Translations under genes and position numbers: made by a program
Notes under the pieces: generated by a model
Told to the model about the DNA's origin: nothing
Databases searched by the model: none
Seen by the model: the letters and a program-made list of their open reading frames with translations, nothing else
In this document: piece after piece, positions 53,839-63,548 of the stretch
How the letters are laid out: every line of letters starts with the position of its first letter
Position numbering within the stretch: the first letter of the stretch is position 1
Assembly (NCBI RefSeq): GCF_019711195.1
Contig: NZ_CP081299.1
Coordinates: forward strand, 2,108,001 to 2,172,000
Source of the DNA: Dyadobacter sp. NIV53
GTDB taxonomy: Bacteria; Bacteroidota; Bacteroidia; Cytophagales; Spirosomataceae
Reading direction: 5' to 3'
Length of the DNA: 64,000 bases

Positions 53839-54855
53839 ATGAAAACATTAGTTTGTGAAGCACCCGGAAATTTCAACTATCAGGATTCTGAAATTCCTGC
53901 CCTGACAAAAAACCACTCGATTTTAAAAATCAAAAACATTGGCATTTGCGGAACGGATCTGCATGCATTTGAAGGAAAACAGCCTTTTTTTAATTATCCA
54001 AGAATCCTTGGTCATGAACTGGCTGGTGAAATTGTAGCGGCGGATGGTGCACCGGATTTTTTTGTTGGGGAAGCCGTTACCTTTCTCCCATACTTTAACT
54101 GCGGGATTTGTATTGCATGCCGCAACGGAAAAACCAATTGCTGTACCAAAATTCAGGTTTTTGGCGTCCATATAGATGGTGGCATGTCTGAATATATCTC
54201 AATCCCATCTGACAAGCTTGTTCATGCAGAAGGCCTTTCTTTTGAAGAACTGGCTTTGGTTGAACCACTTGCGATTGGCGCACATGCAATCCGGCGTGCA
54301 GAAGTTTCAGCAAAGGACACTGTTCTCGTAATTGGAGCCGGGCCAATCGGATTAGGAACCATGGAATTTGCGCGGATTGCAGGAGCAAAAGTGATCGCAC
54401 TGGATATCAACGAAAGCCGGCTGAAATTCTGCGAAAATAAAATCCAGGTGATGCATTGTATCAATGGTTCAACGCAGAATGTCAAAGAGGAACTTGCACG
54501 AATAACAGATGGAGATATGCCAACCATTGTGTTGGATGCTACCGGAAATCTGAATGCTATTAATATAGGATTTGAATACCTTTCCCATGGAGGGAAATAT
54601 GTATTGGTCGGCCTGCAGGGAGGCGCAATTAGTTTCAGTCACCCTGAATTTCATAAGCGGGAAGCGACACTAATGAGTAGCCGCAATGCAACAAGATCCG
54701 ATTTTGAATATGTTATAAGCTGCATTAAAAAGGGACTTATAACTCCCAATAATTACATTACACACCGTGTTGATTTCGGGCAGGTCAAAACTGATTTTGA
54801 AAGCTGGCTCAATCCGGTTACCGGTGTCATCAAAGCAATGGTATCAGTGAACTGA
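53839..54855 (+). CDS. Zinc-dependent alcohol/sugar dehydrogenase
   Basis: I take ATG 53839 (MKTLVCEAPGNFNYQDSE) as start, 15 codons inside the longest open frame, because it matches the family N-terminus. This gives about 338 residues. Medium-chain dehydrogenase features are GICGTDLHAF with the catalytic-zinc cysteine, GHELAGEI with histidine and glutamate, the structural-zinc cysteines in CGICIACRNGKTNCC, and the nucleotide fold VLVIGAGPIGLGTMEFARIAGAKVIALD. It oxidises a sugar or sugar acid alcohol with NAD(P). In this locus it is likely a step of non-phosphorylating L-fucose breakdown, such as fuconate or keto-acid oxidation. Confidence 0.8.
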   Translation: MKTLVCEAPGNFNYQDSEIPALTKNHSILKIKNIGICGTDLHAFEGKQPFFNYPRILGHELAGEIVAADGAPDFFVGEAVTFLPYFNCGICIACRNGKTNCCTKIQVFGVHIDGGMSEYISIPSDKLVHAEGLSFEELALVEPLAIGAHAIRRAEVSAKDTVLVIGAGPIGLGTMEFARIAGAKVIALDINESRLKFCENKIQVMHCINGSTQNVKEELARITDGDMPTIVLDATGNLNAINIGFEYLSHGGKYVLVGLQGGAISFSHPEFHKREATLMSSRNATRSDFEYVISCIKKGLITPNNYITHRVDFGQVKTDFESWLNPVTGVIKAMVSVN

Positions 54856-54906
54856 CCATCTGTTTCTACTTAGGAAAATTTTAACCATCATCATTGAGCC
54901 ATTTGT

Positions 54907-57411
54907 ATGGATATATCTAAAAGGTTAATTGCCTTATCACTATTTACTTTCCTGTATTTCAGCTCGTTCGCACAAAAACCGGCCGAATTGAAGCTCTGGT
55001 ACAAACAACCCGCTACACAATGGGTGGAAGCCCTGCCGGTTGGTAACGGGCATATCGGCGCCATGGTTTTCGGAGGAGTTGAACGGGAGCTGTTGCAGCT
55101 CAATGAAAGTTCGCTCTGGTCGGGCGGCCCGGTAAAGACCAATGTCAATCCTGCATCAGCGTCGTATCTTCCGCAGGTCAGAGAGGCACTTTTGAAAGAA
55201 GGCGATTATCAGAAAGCGAATGAATTGCTAAAAAAAATGCAGGGGCTTTATACGGAATCCTACATGCCTATGGGTGATTTGAAAATCGTCCAGGATTTAA
55301 AAGGCGAAAAACCTACCAGTTATTACCGCGATCTGGATATAGCAAACGCAACTGCAACAACAAGTTTCACAGTTGGCGGCGTCGTTTATAAAAGAGAAAT
55401 TTTCACCTCCGCACCTGATAATATTCTGGTGATCAGGATTTCAGCTTCAAAGCCTAAACAACTCAACTTTACCGTTTCGGCAAACAGCCAGCTGCAATAT
55501 AATCTGGAAGTTACGGCATCAAAAGAACTCCTGGTTAATGGAAAAGCTCCTGCACATGTAAATCCGAATTATTACAATCCGCCAGGAAAAGAGCCTATCG
55601 TTTATGAAGATGCGACTGGCTGTAACGGCACACGCTTCCAGTTCAGAATGAAAGCTGTAAGCAAGGACGGAATTATTTCGACTGATACATCCGGCATTCA
55701 CGTAAAAGATGCGAGTGAAGTGTTCGTTTATTTATCGGCAGCCTCGAGTTTTAATGGTTTTGATAAATGCCCGGACAAAGACGGGAAGGATGAAAAATTA
55801 TTAGCCAGGGGTTATCTGGACAAAGCATTGGCAAAAGGTTATCCTGTTTTAATGAAACGCCATCAGGATGATTTTCATACCTATTTCAACCGCGTAACTT
55901 TCGACGTAACAGACAGCACAAAAAATAATCCGAATACAAAATTACCTGCTGATGAGCGTTTGATGGCTTATTCAAAAGGAGATTACGACCCCAAATTGGA
56001 AACGCTTTATTACCAATATGGCCGGTATTTACTGATTTCATCTTCCCGTGCTGCTTTGCCTGGTGTTCCTGCCGGTCCGCCTGCCAACCTGCAGGGAATC
56101 TGGAATAAAGAAATGAGGCCGCCTTGGAGCTCGAATTATACGATCAACATCAATACGCAGATGAATTACTGGCCGGTGGAAGTGGCCAACCTGTCGGAAA
56201 TGCACACGCCATTGCTTTCCTGGATCAAAGATCTTTCGCAAACCGGAAAAGTGACGGCCAAAGAGTTTTATGGAGCAAAAGGCTGGGTGGCTCATCACAA
56301 TGCAGATATCTGGGGAATGTCAAATCCAGTAGGAAATGTGGGAGATGGTGATCCGGTTTGGGCGAACTGGTATATGGGTGCAAACTGGCTGAGTCAGCAT
56401 TTGTGGGAACATTACCGTTTTTCGGGCGATAAAACATTCCTGAAAGAAAAGGGATATCCGGTAATGAAAGAGGCTGCAATATTCACAATCGACTGGCTGG
56501 TTGAGGATAAAGACGGCTATCTGGTAACGGCACCGTCCACATCGCCGGAAAACAAATTTAAGGATCCGAAAGGTGGTGAAGCTGCTGTTTCTATTGCCAC
56601 CACGATGGACATTTCGATTGTTTATGACCTGTTTTCAAACCTGATCGAAGCTGCGGATGTACTTGGCAATGACCCGGAATTCAAAAAACTGCTAATCGAA
56701 AAACGGGCTAAACTTTACCCTTTGAAAATTGACAGCCGCGGGCGGATTCAGGAATGGTACAAGGATTTTGAGGAAACGGATACACTTCACCGCCACGTTT
56801 CGCATTTATTCGGATTGCATCCCGGTCACCGGATTTCGGAAGATACGCCCGAATTTTTTCAGGCTGCAAAAAGGACACTGGAAGTGCGCGGTGACGCCGG
56901 AACAGGCTGGAGCAAAGGCTGGAAAATTAATTTCTGGGCCAGATTACTCGATGGCGACCATGCATACATGCTCATTCGCCAACTCATGAAATACACCAAT
57001 GAAGGCAATGAAGAGTTTAAGGGCGGTGGCACCTATCCTAACTTTTTCGATGCACACCCGCCATTCCAGATCGACGGCAATTTTGCGGGAACGGCAGGCA
57101 TGTCGGAAATGCTGATTCAGAGCCATTTGAAAGAAATCTATCTTTTACCGGCATTACCTTCAGCCTGGAAAGATGGCCGCATAAAAGGACTCCGTGCCCG
57201 TTCCGGATTTGAGGTAGATATAGACTGGAAAGATGGAAAACTATCGAATTCTGTGATCAGATCATTGAATGGCGAGGAGTGTATCATCAAAACAAAAACT
57301 CCGGTAAAAGTGACAGGTGCTGTTTCGGCAACCCAAAAAACTGGGTCTGATTATGTCAATAAGTTTAAAACGGAAAAAGGTAAAACGTATAAAATAACAG
57401 CGTCTATTTAA
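54907..57411 (+). CDS. GH95 alpha-L-fucosidase
   Basis: An 834-residue secreted protein with a signal peptide ending SSFAQ. It opens with WVEALPVGNGHIGAMVFGGVERELLQLNESSLWSGGP, the GH95 N-terminal signature. The catalytic pocket is visible: N414 and N416 in TININTQMNYWPVEVANLSEM, E548 as likely general acid in TAPSTSPENKF, and D723 in FQIDGNFAGTAGMSEML. GH95 enzymes invert alpha-1,2-linked fucose, and some act on L-galactose. Its length is normal for the family. It is the hydrolytic heart of this locus, supplying fucose for the dehydrogenases upstream. Confidence 0.9.
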   Translation: MDISKRLIALSLFTFLYFSSFAQKPAELKLWYKQPATQWVEALPVGNGHIGAMVFGGVERELLQLNESSLWSGGPVKTNVNPASASYLPQVREALLKEGDYQKANELLKKMQGLYTESYMPMGDLKIVQDLKGEKPTSYYRDLDIANATATTSFTVGGVVYKREIFTSAPDNILVIRISASKPKQLNFTVSANSQLQYNLEVTASKELLVNGKAPAHVNPNYYNPPGKEPIVYEDATGCNGTRFQFRMKAVSKDGIISTDTSGIHVKDASEVFVYLSAASSFNGFDKCPDKDGKDEKLLARGYLDKALAKGYPVLMKRHQDDFHTYFNRVTFDVTDSTKNNPNTKLPADERLMAYSKGDYDPKLETLYYQYGRYLLISSSRAALPGVPAGPPANLQGIWNKEMRPPWSSNYTININTQMNYWPVEVANLSEMHTPLLSWIKDLSQTGKVTAKEFYGAKGWVAHHNADIWGMSNPVGNVGDGDPVWANWYMGANWLSQHLWEHYRFSGDKTFLKEKGYPVMKEAAIFTIDWLVEDKDGYLVTAPSTSPENKFKDPKGGEAAVSIATTMDISIVYDLFSNLIEAADVLGNDPEFKKLLIEKRAKLYPLKIDSRGRIQEWYKDFEETDTLHRHVSHLFGLHPGHRISEDTPEFFQAAKRTLEVRGDAGTGWSKGWKINFWARLLDGDHAYMLIRQLMKYTNEGNEEFKGGGTYPNFFDAHPPFQIDGNFAGTAGMSEMLIQSHLKEIYLLPALPSAWKDGRIKGLRARSGFEVDIDWKDGKLSNSVIRSLNGEECIIKTKTPVKVTGAVSATQKTGSDYVNKFKTEKGKTYKITASI

Positions 57412-57435
57412 ATATCATTTTTAAAGTGCTCATGG

Positions 57436-57476
57436 TTTGCAATAGGGAATCCCAATAGGATCTACCCTATTGCAAA
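57436..57476. terminator. Hairpin between convergent GH95 and NUDIX regulator genes
   Basis: TTTGCAATAGGG at 57436-57447 is exactly complementary to CCCTATTGCAAA at 57465-57476 around a 17-base loop. Its position between convergent genes suggests a shared terminator. Confidence 0.65.
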
Positions 57477-57569
57477 TTTATTGAAGTTCAAGTCGTTCAG
57501 AATACCGATTTTTGTAAGTATCAAAACGATTTTTTTGGAACAGGAAAATTTTGGATACAATGAAAATCC

Positions 57570-58331
57570 CTATTCCCGCTTCGGCAACCGGTACAAATAC
57601 GGAGCCTTATTCGCAGCACCTGTAAATTTCTTCTCCATGCGTTCCAATGCGTTCATTTCGAGTATCTTTTTTTGAAAATTGTTGCGTGCGTATTGCTTTT
57701 CAAAAATTGTTTCATACAGTTCCTGAACGTCTTTCATGGTAAAAGTTTCTTCCAGAAGGTGAAACGCGTTTGCTTTTTGATCGAGAGTTAATTTGAATGT
57801 TTCGAGCGCGTCACCGATGATCTGGTTATGGTCCATGATCATGGATGGCAAATTGTCCAAGTCATACCACTGGATAGACTCATCCAGATCTGTTTTTTGC
57901 GCGGTGACCTGGTTTATGTCCACGAGCGCATAATATCCGATGGAAATAAACCGGCGGGTAAACCAGTCATAATCTCCTATTCCTGAAACTGTTTCATTTA
58001 ATTTCTGAACATTTGCAGCGATCAATTCCGGGTTTTGCTCAATAAGCCTGTCCAGAAAAACTTTGCTGCTCCGGTTGGCTTTGCCCGTTACATTAAACTG
58101 TTCCAGATATACATCCTGAATTCCGGTACGGTCGCGAAGTATTCTTCGGGCTGCATCATCAATATCTTCGTCCTGGTAAACAAATCCACTGGGTAAGGCA
58201 AAAAATTCTCCTTTGAAATTCAGCTTGGGCACCAGCACTTTGAGCTTTTTATCCTGATAGCCAAAAATGACGCAATCAATAGAAAGTTGCTGGATATAAC
58301 CTTGTTCACTTAACGGGTACTGGGATTTCAT
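57570..58331 (-). CDS. NUDIX-domain transcriptional regulator (NrtR/AraR type)
   Basis: A 253-residue protein. Residues about 10-150 are a NUDIX hydrolase-like fold (VIFGYQDKKLKVLVPKLNFKGEFFALPSGFVYQDEDIDDAARRILRDRTGIQDVYLEQF). The box lacks the full G-x5-E-x7-REUxEExGU catalytic set, so it is a sensor and not an enzyme. The C-terminal part (FTMKDVQELYETIFEKQYARNNFQKKILEMNALERMEKK) is the winged helix. In Bacteroidota this group controls sugar catabolism, arabinose for example. Convergent with the fucosidase gene, it may be a second regulator of the fucose locus. Confidence 0.8.
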   Translation of the reverse strand: MKSQYPLSEQGYIQQLSIDCVIFGYQDKKLKVLVPKLNFKGEFFALPSGFVYQDEDIDDAARRILRDRTGIQDVYLEQFNVTGKANRSSKVFLDRLIEQNPELIAANVQKLNETVSGIGDYDWFTRRFISIGYYALVDINQVTAQKTDLDESIQWYDLDNLPSMIMDHNQIIGDALETFKLTLDQKANAFHLLEETFTMKDVQELYETIFEKQYARNNFQKKILEMNALERMEKKFTGAANKAPYLYRLPKRE

Positions 58332-58453
58332 TGGATATTGTTAGCGAATACTGAGAATGTAACCGGATGCAAATTAAATGCAAAACGATCTATGTTTGTA
58401 ATCAGGCTGGCTTGGCGGGAACGTTTCTGACATTTATGGTTCAACTTTGAGTA

Positions 58454-59203
58454 TTATGAAAATGCCTGAACAACCAGTCCAATCAGAAAACCTGCGGCGG
58501 TGTTAATGGTTCCCATCACGAAAAATGTAAGAATGGTGAGCCCGAAGGATACAGCCAGTGACAGGTTACGGAAAAATTTGGCATAACACCAATACATCAA
58601 AAGGATATCCATGGCCTGGATCGTGAGTGCAAAAAACATGGGATTTACATTTTCTCTGTTATAAAAATAGAGAATCGGTAGCATGAAAAGGTTAACAATG
58701 AGGCTCAGCGACCTGTAAAAGGTATTTAAAACCAAATGTTCCGCGAAATTGAATCCCTGTTTTTTGAAGACTAACCAGGATGCGATTGTGTTGGTCAGGA
58801 TTAAAAGCAGGCTCGAATAGGCGGCATGATCCGTAGTCCACCGGATTACGGTCTGATATGCATCGGGAATACTTTTGCTGGAATGGATAGGTTCTATATC
58901 GTACAGCGCGGTTATAAAATAATGATAAAGCAACCCGTAAACCGTCGCCAGAACCACGACTAGCGTCACAGGTTTAAAATGCCTGACCCGTTTGCCGTCA
59001 ATAAATTCCCTCACGGTCTGTCCGGGAACAGTCAGCAATTGCCTGATTGTATAAAAAATCCCATGATCCACATGAATCAATCCATGCTGAATTTCATGCC
59101 ATATGTAGTGCATATTCAGCTTATGGGTTTTGGCAGTTTGCCCGCAATGGCTGCAAAAGTTACCAGCAAGCGGAGTATCACAGTTTTTGCAATTGTTCGT
59201 CAT
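58454..59203 (-). CDS. DUF3667 membrane protein with zinc ribbon
   Basis: A 249-residue protein. It starts with a CxxC-type zinc ribbon (CKNCDTPLAGNFCSHCGQ) and HKLNMHYIWHEIQHGLIHVDHGIFYTIRQLLTVPGQTVREFIDGKRVRHFKPVTL, the DUF3667 signature. About five hydrophobic segments follow, so it is an inner-membrane protein. The role of the family is unknown. It stands alone with no operon partner. Confidence 0.8.
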   Translation of the reverse strand: MTNNCKNCDTPLAGNFCSHCGQTAKTHKLNMHYIWHEIQHGLIHVDHGIFYTIRQLLTVPGQTVREFIDGKRVRHFKPVTLVVVLATVYGLLYHYFITALYDIEPIHSSKSIPDAYQTVIRWTTDHAAYSSLLLILTNTIASWLVFKKQGFNFAEHLVLNTFYRSLSLIVNLFMLPILYFYNRENVNPMFFALTIQAMDILLMYWCYAKFFRNLSLAVSFGLTILTFFVMGTINTAAGFLIGLVVQAFS

Positions 59204-59340
59204 AATTTACCGGATGAAATGTGATCTGCCGTTCATGTGAATGATCATAGAGAAGAGAAAAACCTGCCTATTCTGTTTCAGATAATGAGGTTAAAGCTAT
59301 CAAATCTATTGCACTGCAAAGATATATAATTGTAAAAAAT

Positions 59341-59366
59341 TTATTGTCTATTTTATTAGACAATAA
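59341..59366. promoter_or_regulatory. Inverted repeat upstream of the ThuA-dehydrogenase gene
   Basis: TTATTGTCTA at 59341-59350 and TAGACAATAA at 59357-59366 form perfect arms around TTTTAT. It lies about 50 bases before the likely start codon at 59415 and is a candidate operator. Without a T-run it is not a strong terminator. Confidence 0.5.
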
Positions 59367-59414
59367 GAAAAATTCTTTTTTACTTTGCTTATCAGAAGTC
59401 AATATCCTTGTCTC

Positions 59415-62400
59415 ATGTCAGCAAAACAACTCATATTCAGCTTTCTAATTTTTAGTTCAGGACTTTTTACACAAATTACCTTTGCCCAGTCAACTAAAAT
59501 TAAGGTTCTTGTTTTTAGCAAGACCGTCGAATTCAGGCACGAGTCTATTTCTGCTGGTAAAGCAGCTCTGACTAAACTGGCAGCCGATAAGGGTTTTGAG
59601 GTAAGTTTTACGGAGGATGCTACGCAGTTTAAGGATGCGAATCTTAGAAAATACAATGCAGTTGTATTTTTGAACACGACAGGTGACCTGTTAAATCCGG
59701 AACAGCAGACTGCATTTGAACGCTACATCCAGGCGGGTGGCGGTTATGTGGGAACCCATGGAGCTGCCGATGCGGAATACGGATGGCCGTGGTACGGAAA
59801 ACTGGTTGGTGCCTATTTTCTGGATCATCCGTCGCCTGATAATATTCAGAAAGGTAAATTTATTGTCACCATGAAAGATCATTGGGCAACGCAGGGAATG
59901 CCTGATGAATTCGAGCGAACCGATGAGTTTTACAGTTTCAAACAGATTTCCCCAAGGATCAATGTTGTTTTAAAAATTGACGAAAAGAGTTACAAAGGCG
60001 GTAAAAATCCCGATTTTCACCCAATGAGCTGGTACCAGGAATTTGATGGCGGACGTTCATTTTATACAGCATTAGGACATACGGATGAAGCTTTTGCAGA
60101 TCCATTACTGCTCAATCACTTATGGGCTGGAATAAAATATGCTGCGGGGCTGTCATCAGCTGGCGGAGATGCACCAAAACCATTGGATTATACCAAATCA
60201 CGGCCAGAGGAAAACCGATTTACCAAGGTGGTTCTGGCCGACAAACTGGATGAACCCATGGAGTTGACTGTATTGGGCGACGGGCGGATATTATTCATCC
60301 AACGGAAGGGGGATGTACGGCTTTACAATACGAAGACGAAAGAGCTTAAAACGATTGCAAAACTACCGGTCAGTACAAAATATATTTCCAAAGATGGGAA
60401 GGAATCTCAGGGAGAAGACGGTTTATTGGGATTGAGCAAAGATCCAAATTTCGCTCAGAATCATTGGATATATATGTATTATTCTGATCCAAACAAGTCG
60501 CAAAATGTATTGGCGCGATTTGAATTAAAAGGCGACGAACTGCTGATCGCTTCCCAAAAAGTGTTGCTTGAAATATCAACTACCAGAGAGGAAAATTCGC
60601 ATACAGCCGGCTCCATAGCCTGGGATCGTCAGGGGAATTTATATCTCTCCACCGGCGACAATACTAATCCGCATGCTTCCGGTGGATACAGCCCGTCCGA
60701 TGAACGTGAGGGCCGCAACGCGTGGGATGCGCAAAAGTCGGCATCCAATACCAATGATCTTCGTGGAAAAATTATCAGGATCAAACCGCAGCCAGATGGC
60801 ACGTACACAATTCCCGAAGGAAATCTTTTTCTAAAAAGTACAGCTGCCGGTGACAGCAGCCGTACCCGGCCGGAAATTTACTCCATGGGCCACCGGAATC
60901 CTTTTCGTATTTCCGTTGATCAAAAAACGGGTTTCGTATATTGGGGTGAGGTAGGCCCGGATGCTGCCAAGCCCGATTCGAGCCGCGGGCCTGCCGGGCA
61001 GGATGAAATCGGGCAAGCCCGTAAGCCCGGAAACTTTGGCTGGCCTTATTTTGTGGGCGATAACAAACCTTATTTTAAGTACGATTTTGTGTCCGGTAAA
61101 TCCGGGATTCTGGCAGATTCGAATGCGCCTGTAAATACATCGGTAAATAATACTGGTTTACAAAACCTTCCGCCAGCCGAAAAGGCGTTCATCTGGTATC
61201 CTTATGATGAATCGAAGGAATTTCCGTTACTGGGCAGCGGTGGCAGGAATGCAATGGCGGGACCGGTTTATTATACCGACGAATTTAAAAATTCCCCACG
61301 CGCTTTTCCCACCTATTACGAAGGCAAACTCTTCATTTACGACTGGATGCGAGGCTGGATCATGAACGTGAGTATGGATAAAAACGGTAATTACCAGTCG
61401 ATGGAGCGCTTTATGCCTGCTTACAAATTTTCTAATCCGATGGACATGGAATTTAGCTCCGACGGCGATTTATACATGCTCGAATACGGGTCCGGCTGGT
61501 TTTCTCAAAACGAAGACGCCCGACTGATCCGGATTGAATACAATGGCGGAAACCGAAAGCCGCAGATTGAAATAACTGCCAATAAAATGGGTGGCTCCGC
61601 TCCTCTTGCTCTCAAATTGTCAGCAAAAGGAACGGTTGATTCTGATGGTGACGCGCTGAGTTATTCATGGAAAATAATTTCAAAAAATGGTTTTAACAAA
61701 ATTGTAAACACAGCAGAAACAGCACTGACATTGGTTAAGCCGGGTATTTACAAAACTGTGCTGACTGTCAGTGATGGAAAAGGCGGAAATTCTGTGGAGT
61801 CAATGGACATCACCGTTGGCAATGAAGCACCCGCTGTAAGTCTGGAAATGCCGCAAAGCAACAAGTCGTTTTATGCAGCCAATAAACCGTTTTATTATGA
61901 TGTAAAGGTGACAGACAAGGAAGACGGCTCACTGGGAAAAGGTATTGATCCTGCCCGAATTGCGGTAAGTATTGATTATTTGGCAGAAGGTTATGACAAA
62001 GTCGCCATTTCGCAAGGCCACCGTTCCGTTGATCAGGATGCAGTATTAACAATCGGTAAAAAACTGATAGAAGCAAGTGATTGTAAAGGTTGCCACAGTA
62101 CGGATAAAAAGTCAATTGGCCCGGCTTACCGGGAAGTGGCTGCGAAATACAAAGGCGATGGGACTGCGGTTGAACGGCTGACTAAAAAAATTATTTCCGG
62201 CGGAGCGGGCGTATGGGGCGAAACGCCTATGGCTGCGCATCCGCAACTTTCAGCCAGCGACGCCGCGGAAATGGTAAAATACATTTTGAATATAAATGAA
62301 AGTGCTACTGCCAATTCCTCACTTCCGGCAAAAGGGAGCTATACGGCCAGCGTTCCAAAGGGTGATAAAGGAACAGGCGTTTACATGTTAAGGGCTTCGT

Positions 62401-62891
62401 TTTCAGACAAGGGTGCGCCGGGATTGCCGCCGTTAAAAGCAGAAGAAACGCTCGTGCTGCGAAATGCAAAAATTGATGTCCACGGTTTTGATGTATATGA
62501 TGGTGTGAGAAAAGTGGGCTCAAATGGTGCCAATATGATCCTTCCGGACAAATCAGGCTCGTTTATGGTTCTCAAACAGTTAGACCTCAACGCAATCAGG
62601 GAATTTAGGTTAAAAGCAGTTGCACCGAAAATGCCAATTAAAACGATTGGAGGCAGAGTACAGCTCCGGCTTGACAGTCCGGCCGGAACAATTATAGGCG
62701 AATCCATCCTATTGGAACCTGCTGAAAAAGGTTTTGCCCCAACAGATCTTATTGTCCCGGTTAAACTTCCGGCAGGATTGGCAGATAAACGTCATGATGT
62801 ATACGTCGTATTTGTAAATGAAAAACCTGAACAGGGTTCACTGATGATCGTGCTGGGTACTGAATTTATTTTGAATACGATCGAACAATAA
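59415..62891 (+). CDS. ThuA / PQQ-type sugar dehydrogenase / PKD / cytochrome c fusion
   Basis: I prefer ATG 59415 (MSAKQLIFSFLIFSSGLFTQITFAQ, a good signal peptide) to the longer frame from 59385. The protein is about 1158 residues. Domains in order: ThuA-like (about 27-240, VLVFSKTVEFRHESI and GTHGAADAEYGWPWYG); a six-bladed soluble glucose/sorbosone dehydrogenase-like propeller (about 265-710, GRILFIQRKGDV, GLLGLSKDPNF, NSHTAGSIAWD, GHRNPFRISVD, GWPYFVGDN); a PKD-like beta domain; a cytochrome c domain with the haem motif CKGCH at 890-894 and an axial methionine probably in ETPMAAHP; and a C-terminal carbohydrate-binding-like beta domain. It should oxidise a sugar in the periplasm and pass electrons to its own haem. 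Confidence 0.85.
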   Translation: MSAKQLIFSFLIFSSGLFTQITFAQSTKIKVLVFSKTVEFRHESISAGKAALTKLAADKGFEVSFTEDATQFKDANLRKYNAVVFLNTTGDLLNPEQQTAFERYIQAGGGYVGTHGAADAEYGWPWYGKLVGAYFLDHPSPDNIQKGKFIVTMKDHWATQGMPDEFERTDEFYSFKQISPRINVVLKIDEKSYKGGKNPDFHPMSWYQEFDGGRSFYTALGHTDEAFADPLLLNHLWAGIKYAAGLSSAGGDAPKPLDYTKSRPEENRFTKVVLADKLDEPMELTVLGDGRILFIQRKGDVRLYNTKTKELKTIAKLPVSTKYISKDGKESQGEDGLLGLSKDPNFAQNHWIYMYYSDPNKSQNVLARFELKGDELLIASQKVLLEISTTREENSHTAGSIAWDRQGNLYLSTGDNTNPHASGGYSPSDEREGRNAWDAQKSASNTNDLRGKIIRIKPQPDGTYTIPEGNLFLKSTAAGDSSRTRPEIYSMGHRNPFRISVDQKTGFVYWGEVGPDAAKPDSSRGPAGQDEIGQARKPGNFGWPYFVGDNKPYFKYDFVSGKSGILADSNAPVNTSVNNTGLQNLPPAEKAFIWYPYDESKEFPLLGSGGRNAMAGPVYYTDEFKNSPRAFPTYYEGKLFIYDWMRGWIMNVSMDKNGNYQSMERFMPAYKFSNPMDMEFSSDGDLYMLEYGSGWFSQNEDARLIRIEYNGGNRKPQIEITANKMGGSAPLALKLSAKGTVDSDGDALSYSWKIISKNGFNKIVNTAETALTLVKPGIYKTVLTVSDGKGGNSVESMDITVGNEAPAVSLEMPQSNKSFYAANKPFYYDVKVTDKEDGSLGKGIDPARIAVSIDYLAEGYDKVAISQGHRSVDQDAVLTIGKKLIEASDCKGCHSTDKKSIGPAYREVAAKYKGDGTAVERLTKKIISGGAGVWGETPMAAHPQLSASDAAEMVKYILNINESATANSSLPAKGSYTASVPKGDKGTGVYMLRASFSDKGAPGLPPLKAEETLVLRNAKIDVHGFDVYDGVRKVGSNGANMILPDKSGSFMVLKQLDLNAIREFRLKAVAPKMPIKTIGGRVQLRLDSPAGTIIGESILLEPAEKGFAPTDLIVPVKLPAGLADKRHDVYVVFVNEKPEQGSLMIVLGTEFILNTIEQ

Positions 62892-63129
62892 TTAGTTCAC
62901 AGTTTTTAGTTGAGAGTTTACAGGACTTTATAACTGATTTTCAATTGTTTATTTAAGGTTAAAAACAGTCAATTATAGTTAATCAAACACTGGTTTTATA
63001 ATAATCGTCACAGATAATTTTTTCTTTATAAACAACTGACAACCAATTAGTAAGCCCTATTTACTTTAAACTCTAAACTTTTTACTCCAAACTCAATTCA
63101 ATTAACATCCATTTTTATCAATTTCAATT

Positions 63130-63510
63130 ATGAAAAAAGTACATTTTATTTTTGTTGCCATCTTCATGCTTGGTGTTTCATTTTACAGCAATGCACAAAC
63201 GTCTGCTCCTGCCGATTACTTTGTAGGAAAATGGGAAATAGCGGTTATCGGAACACCTAACGGCGACTCCAAAATGCTTGCCAGTTTAACGCGTGACGGA
63301 GGTGGTAATCTAACCGGCCAGTTGGTTAATTCAGCCGACTCGACAGCTGAAAAAATCCCGATTGCTATTACTGAGGAAGGCAGCAGAATTTTGATGGGTT
63401 TCAATGCACAAGGCTACGACGTAACTATTGATCTTACCAAAGTTGATGACGATAATCTGAAAGGTAACCTGATGAATATGTTTGATGCAACGGCTAAAAG
63501 GCAGAAGTAG
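63130..63510 (+). CDS. Small secreted beta-rich protein
   Basis: A 126-residue protein with a signal peptide ending FYSNAQ. The mature part of about 105 residues (YFVGKWEIAVIGTPNGDSKMLASLTRDGGGNLTGQLVNS to GYDVTIDLTKVDDDNLKGNLMNMFDATAKR) has a G-K-W start and repeated beta strands, as in small lipocalin-like periplasmic proteins of Bacteroidota. It is 238 bases downstream of the sugar dehydrogenase gene and 38 bases upstream of an SDR gene. No activity can be assigned. Confidence 0.6.
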   Translation: MKKVHFIFVAIFMLGVSFYSNAQTSAPADYFVGKWEIAVIGTPNGDSKMLASLTRDGGGNLTGQLVNSADSTAEKIPIAITEEGSRILMGFNAQGYDVTIDLTKVDDDNLKGNLMNMFDATAKRQK

Positions 63511-63548
63511 CGTTTCATCTGTCCTCAATTAAACAATCATCCGGTAAT

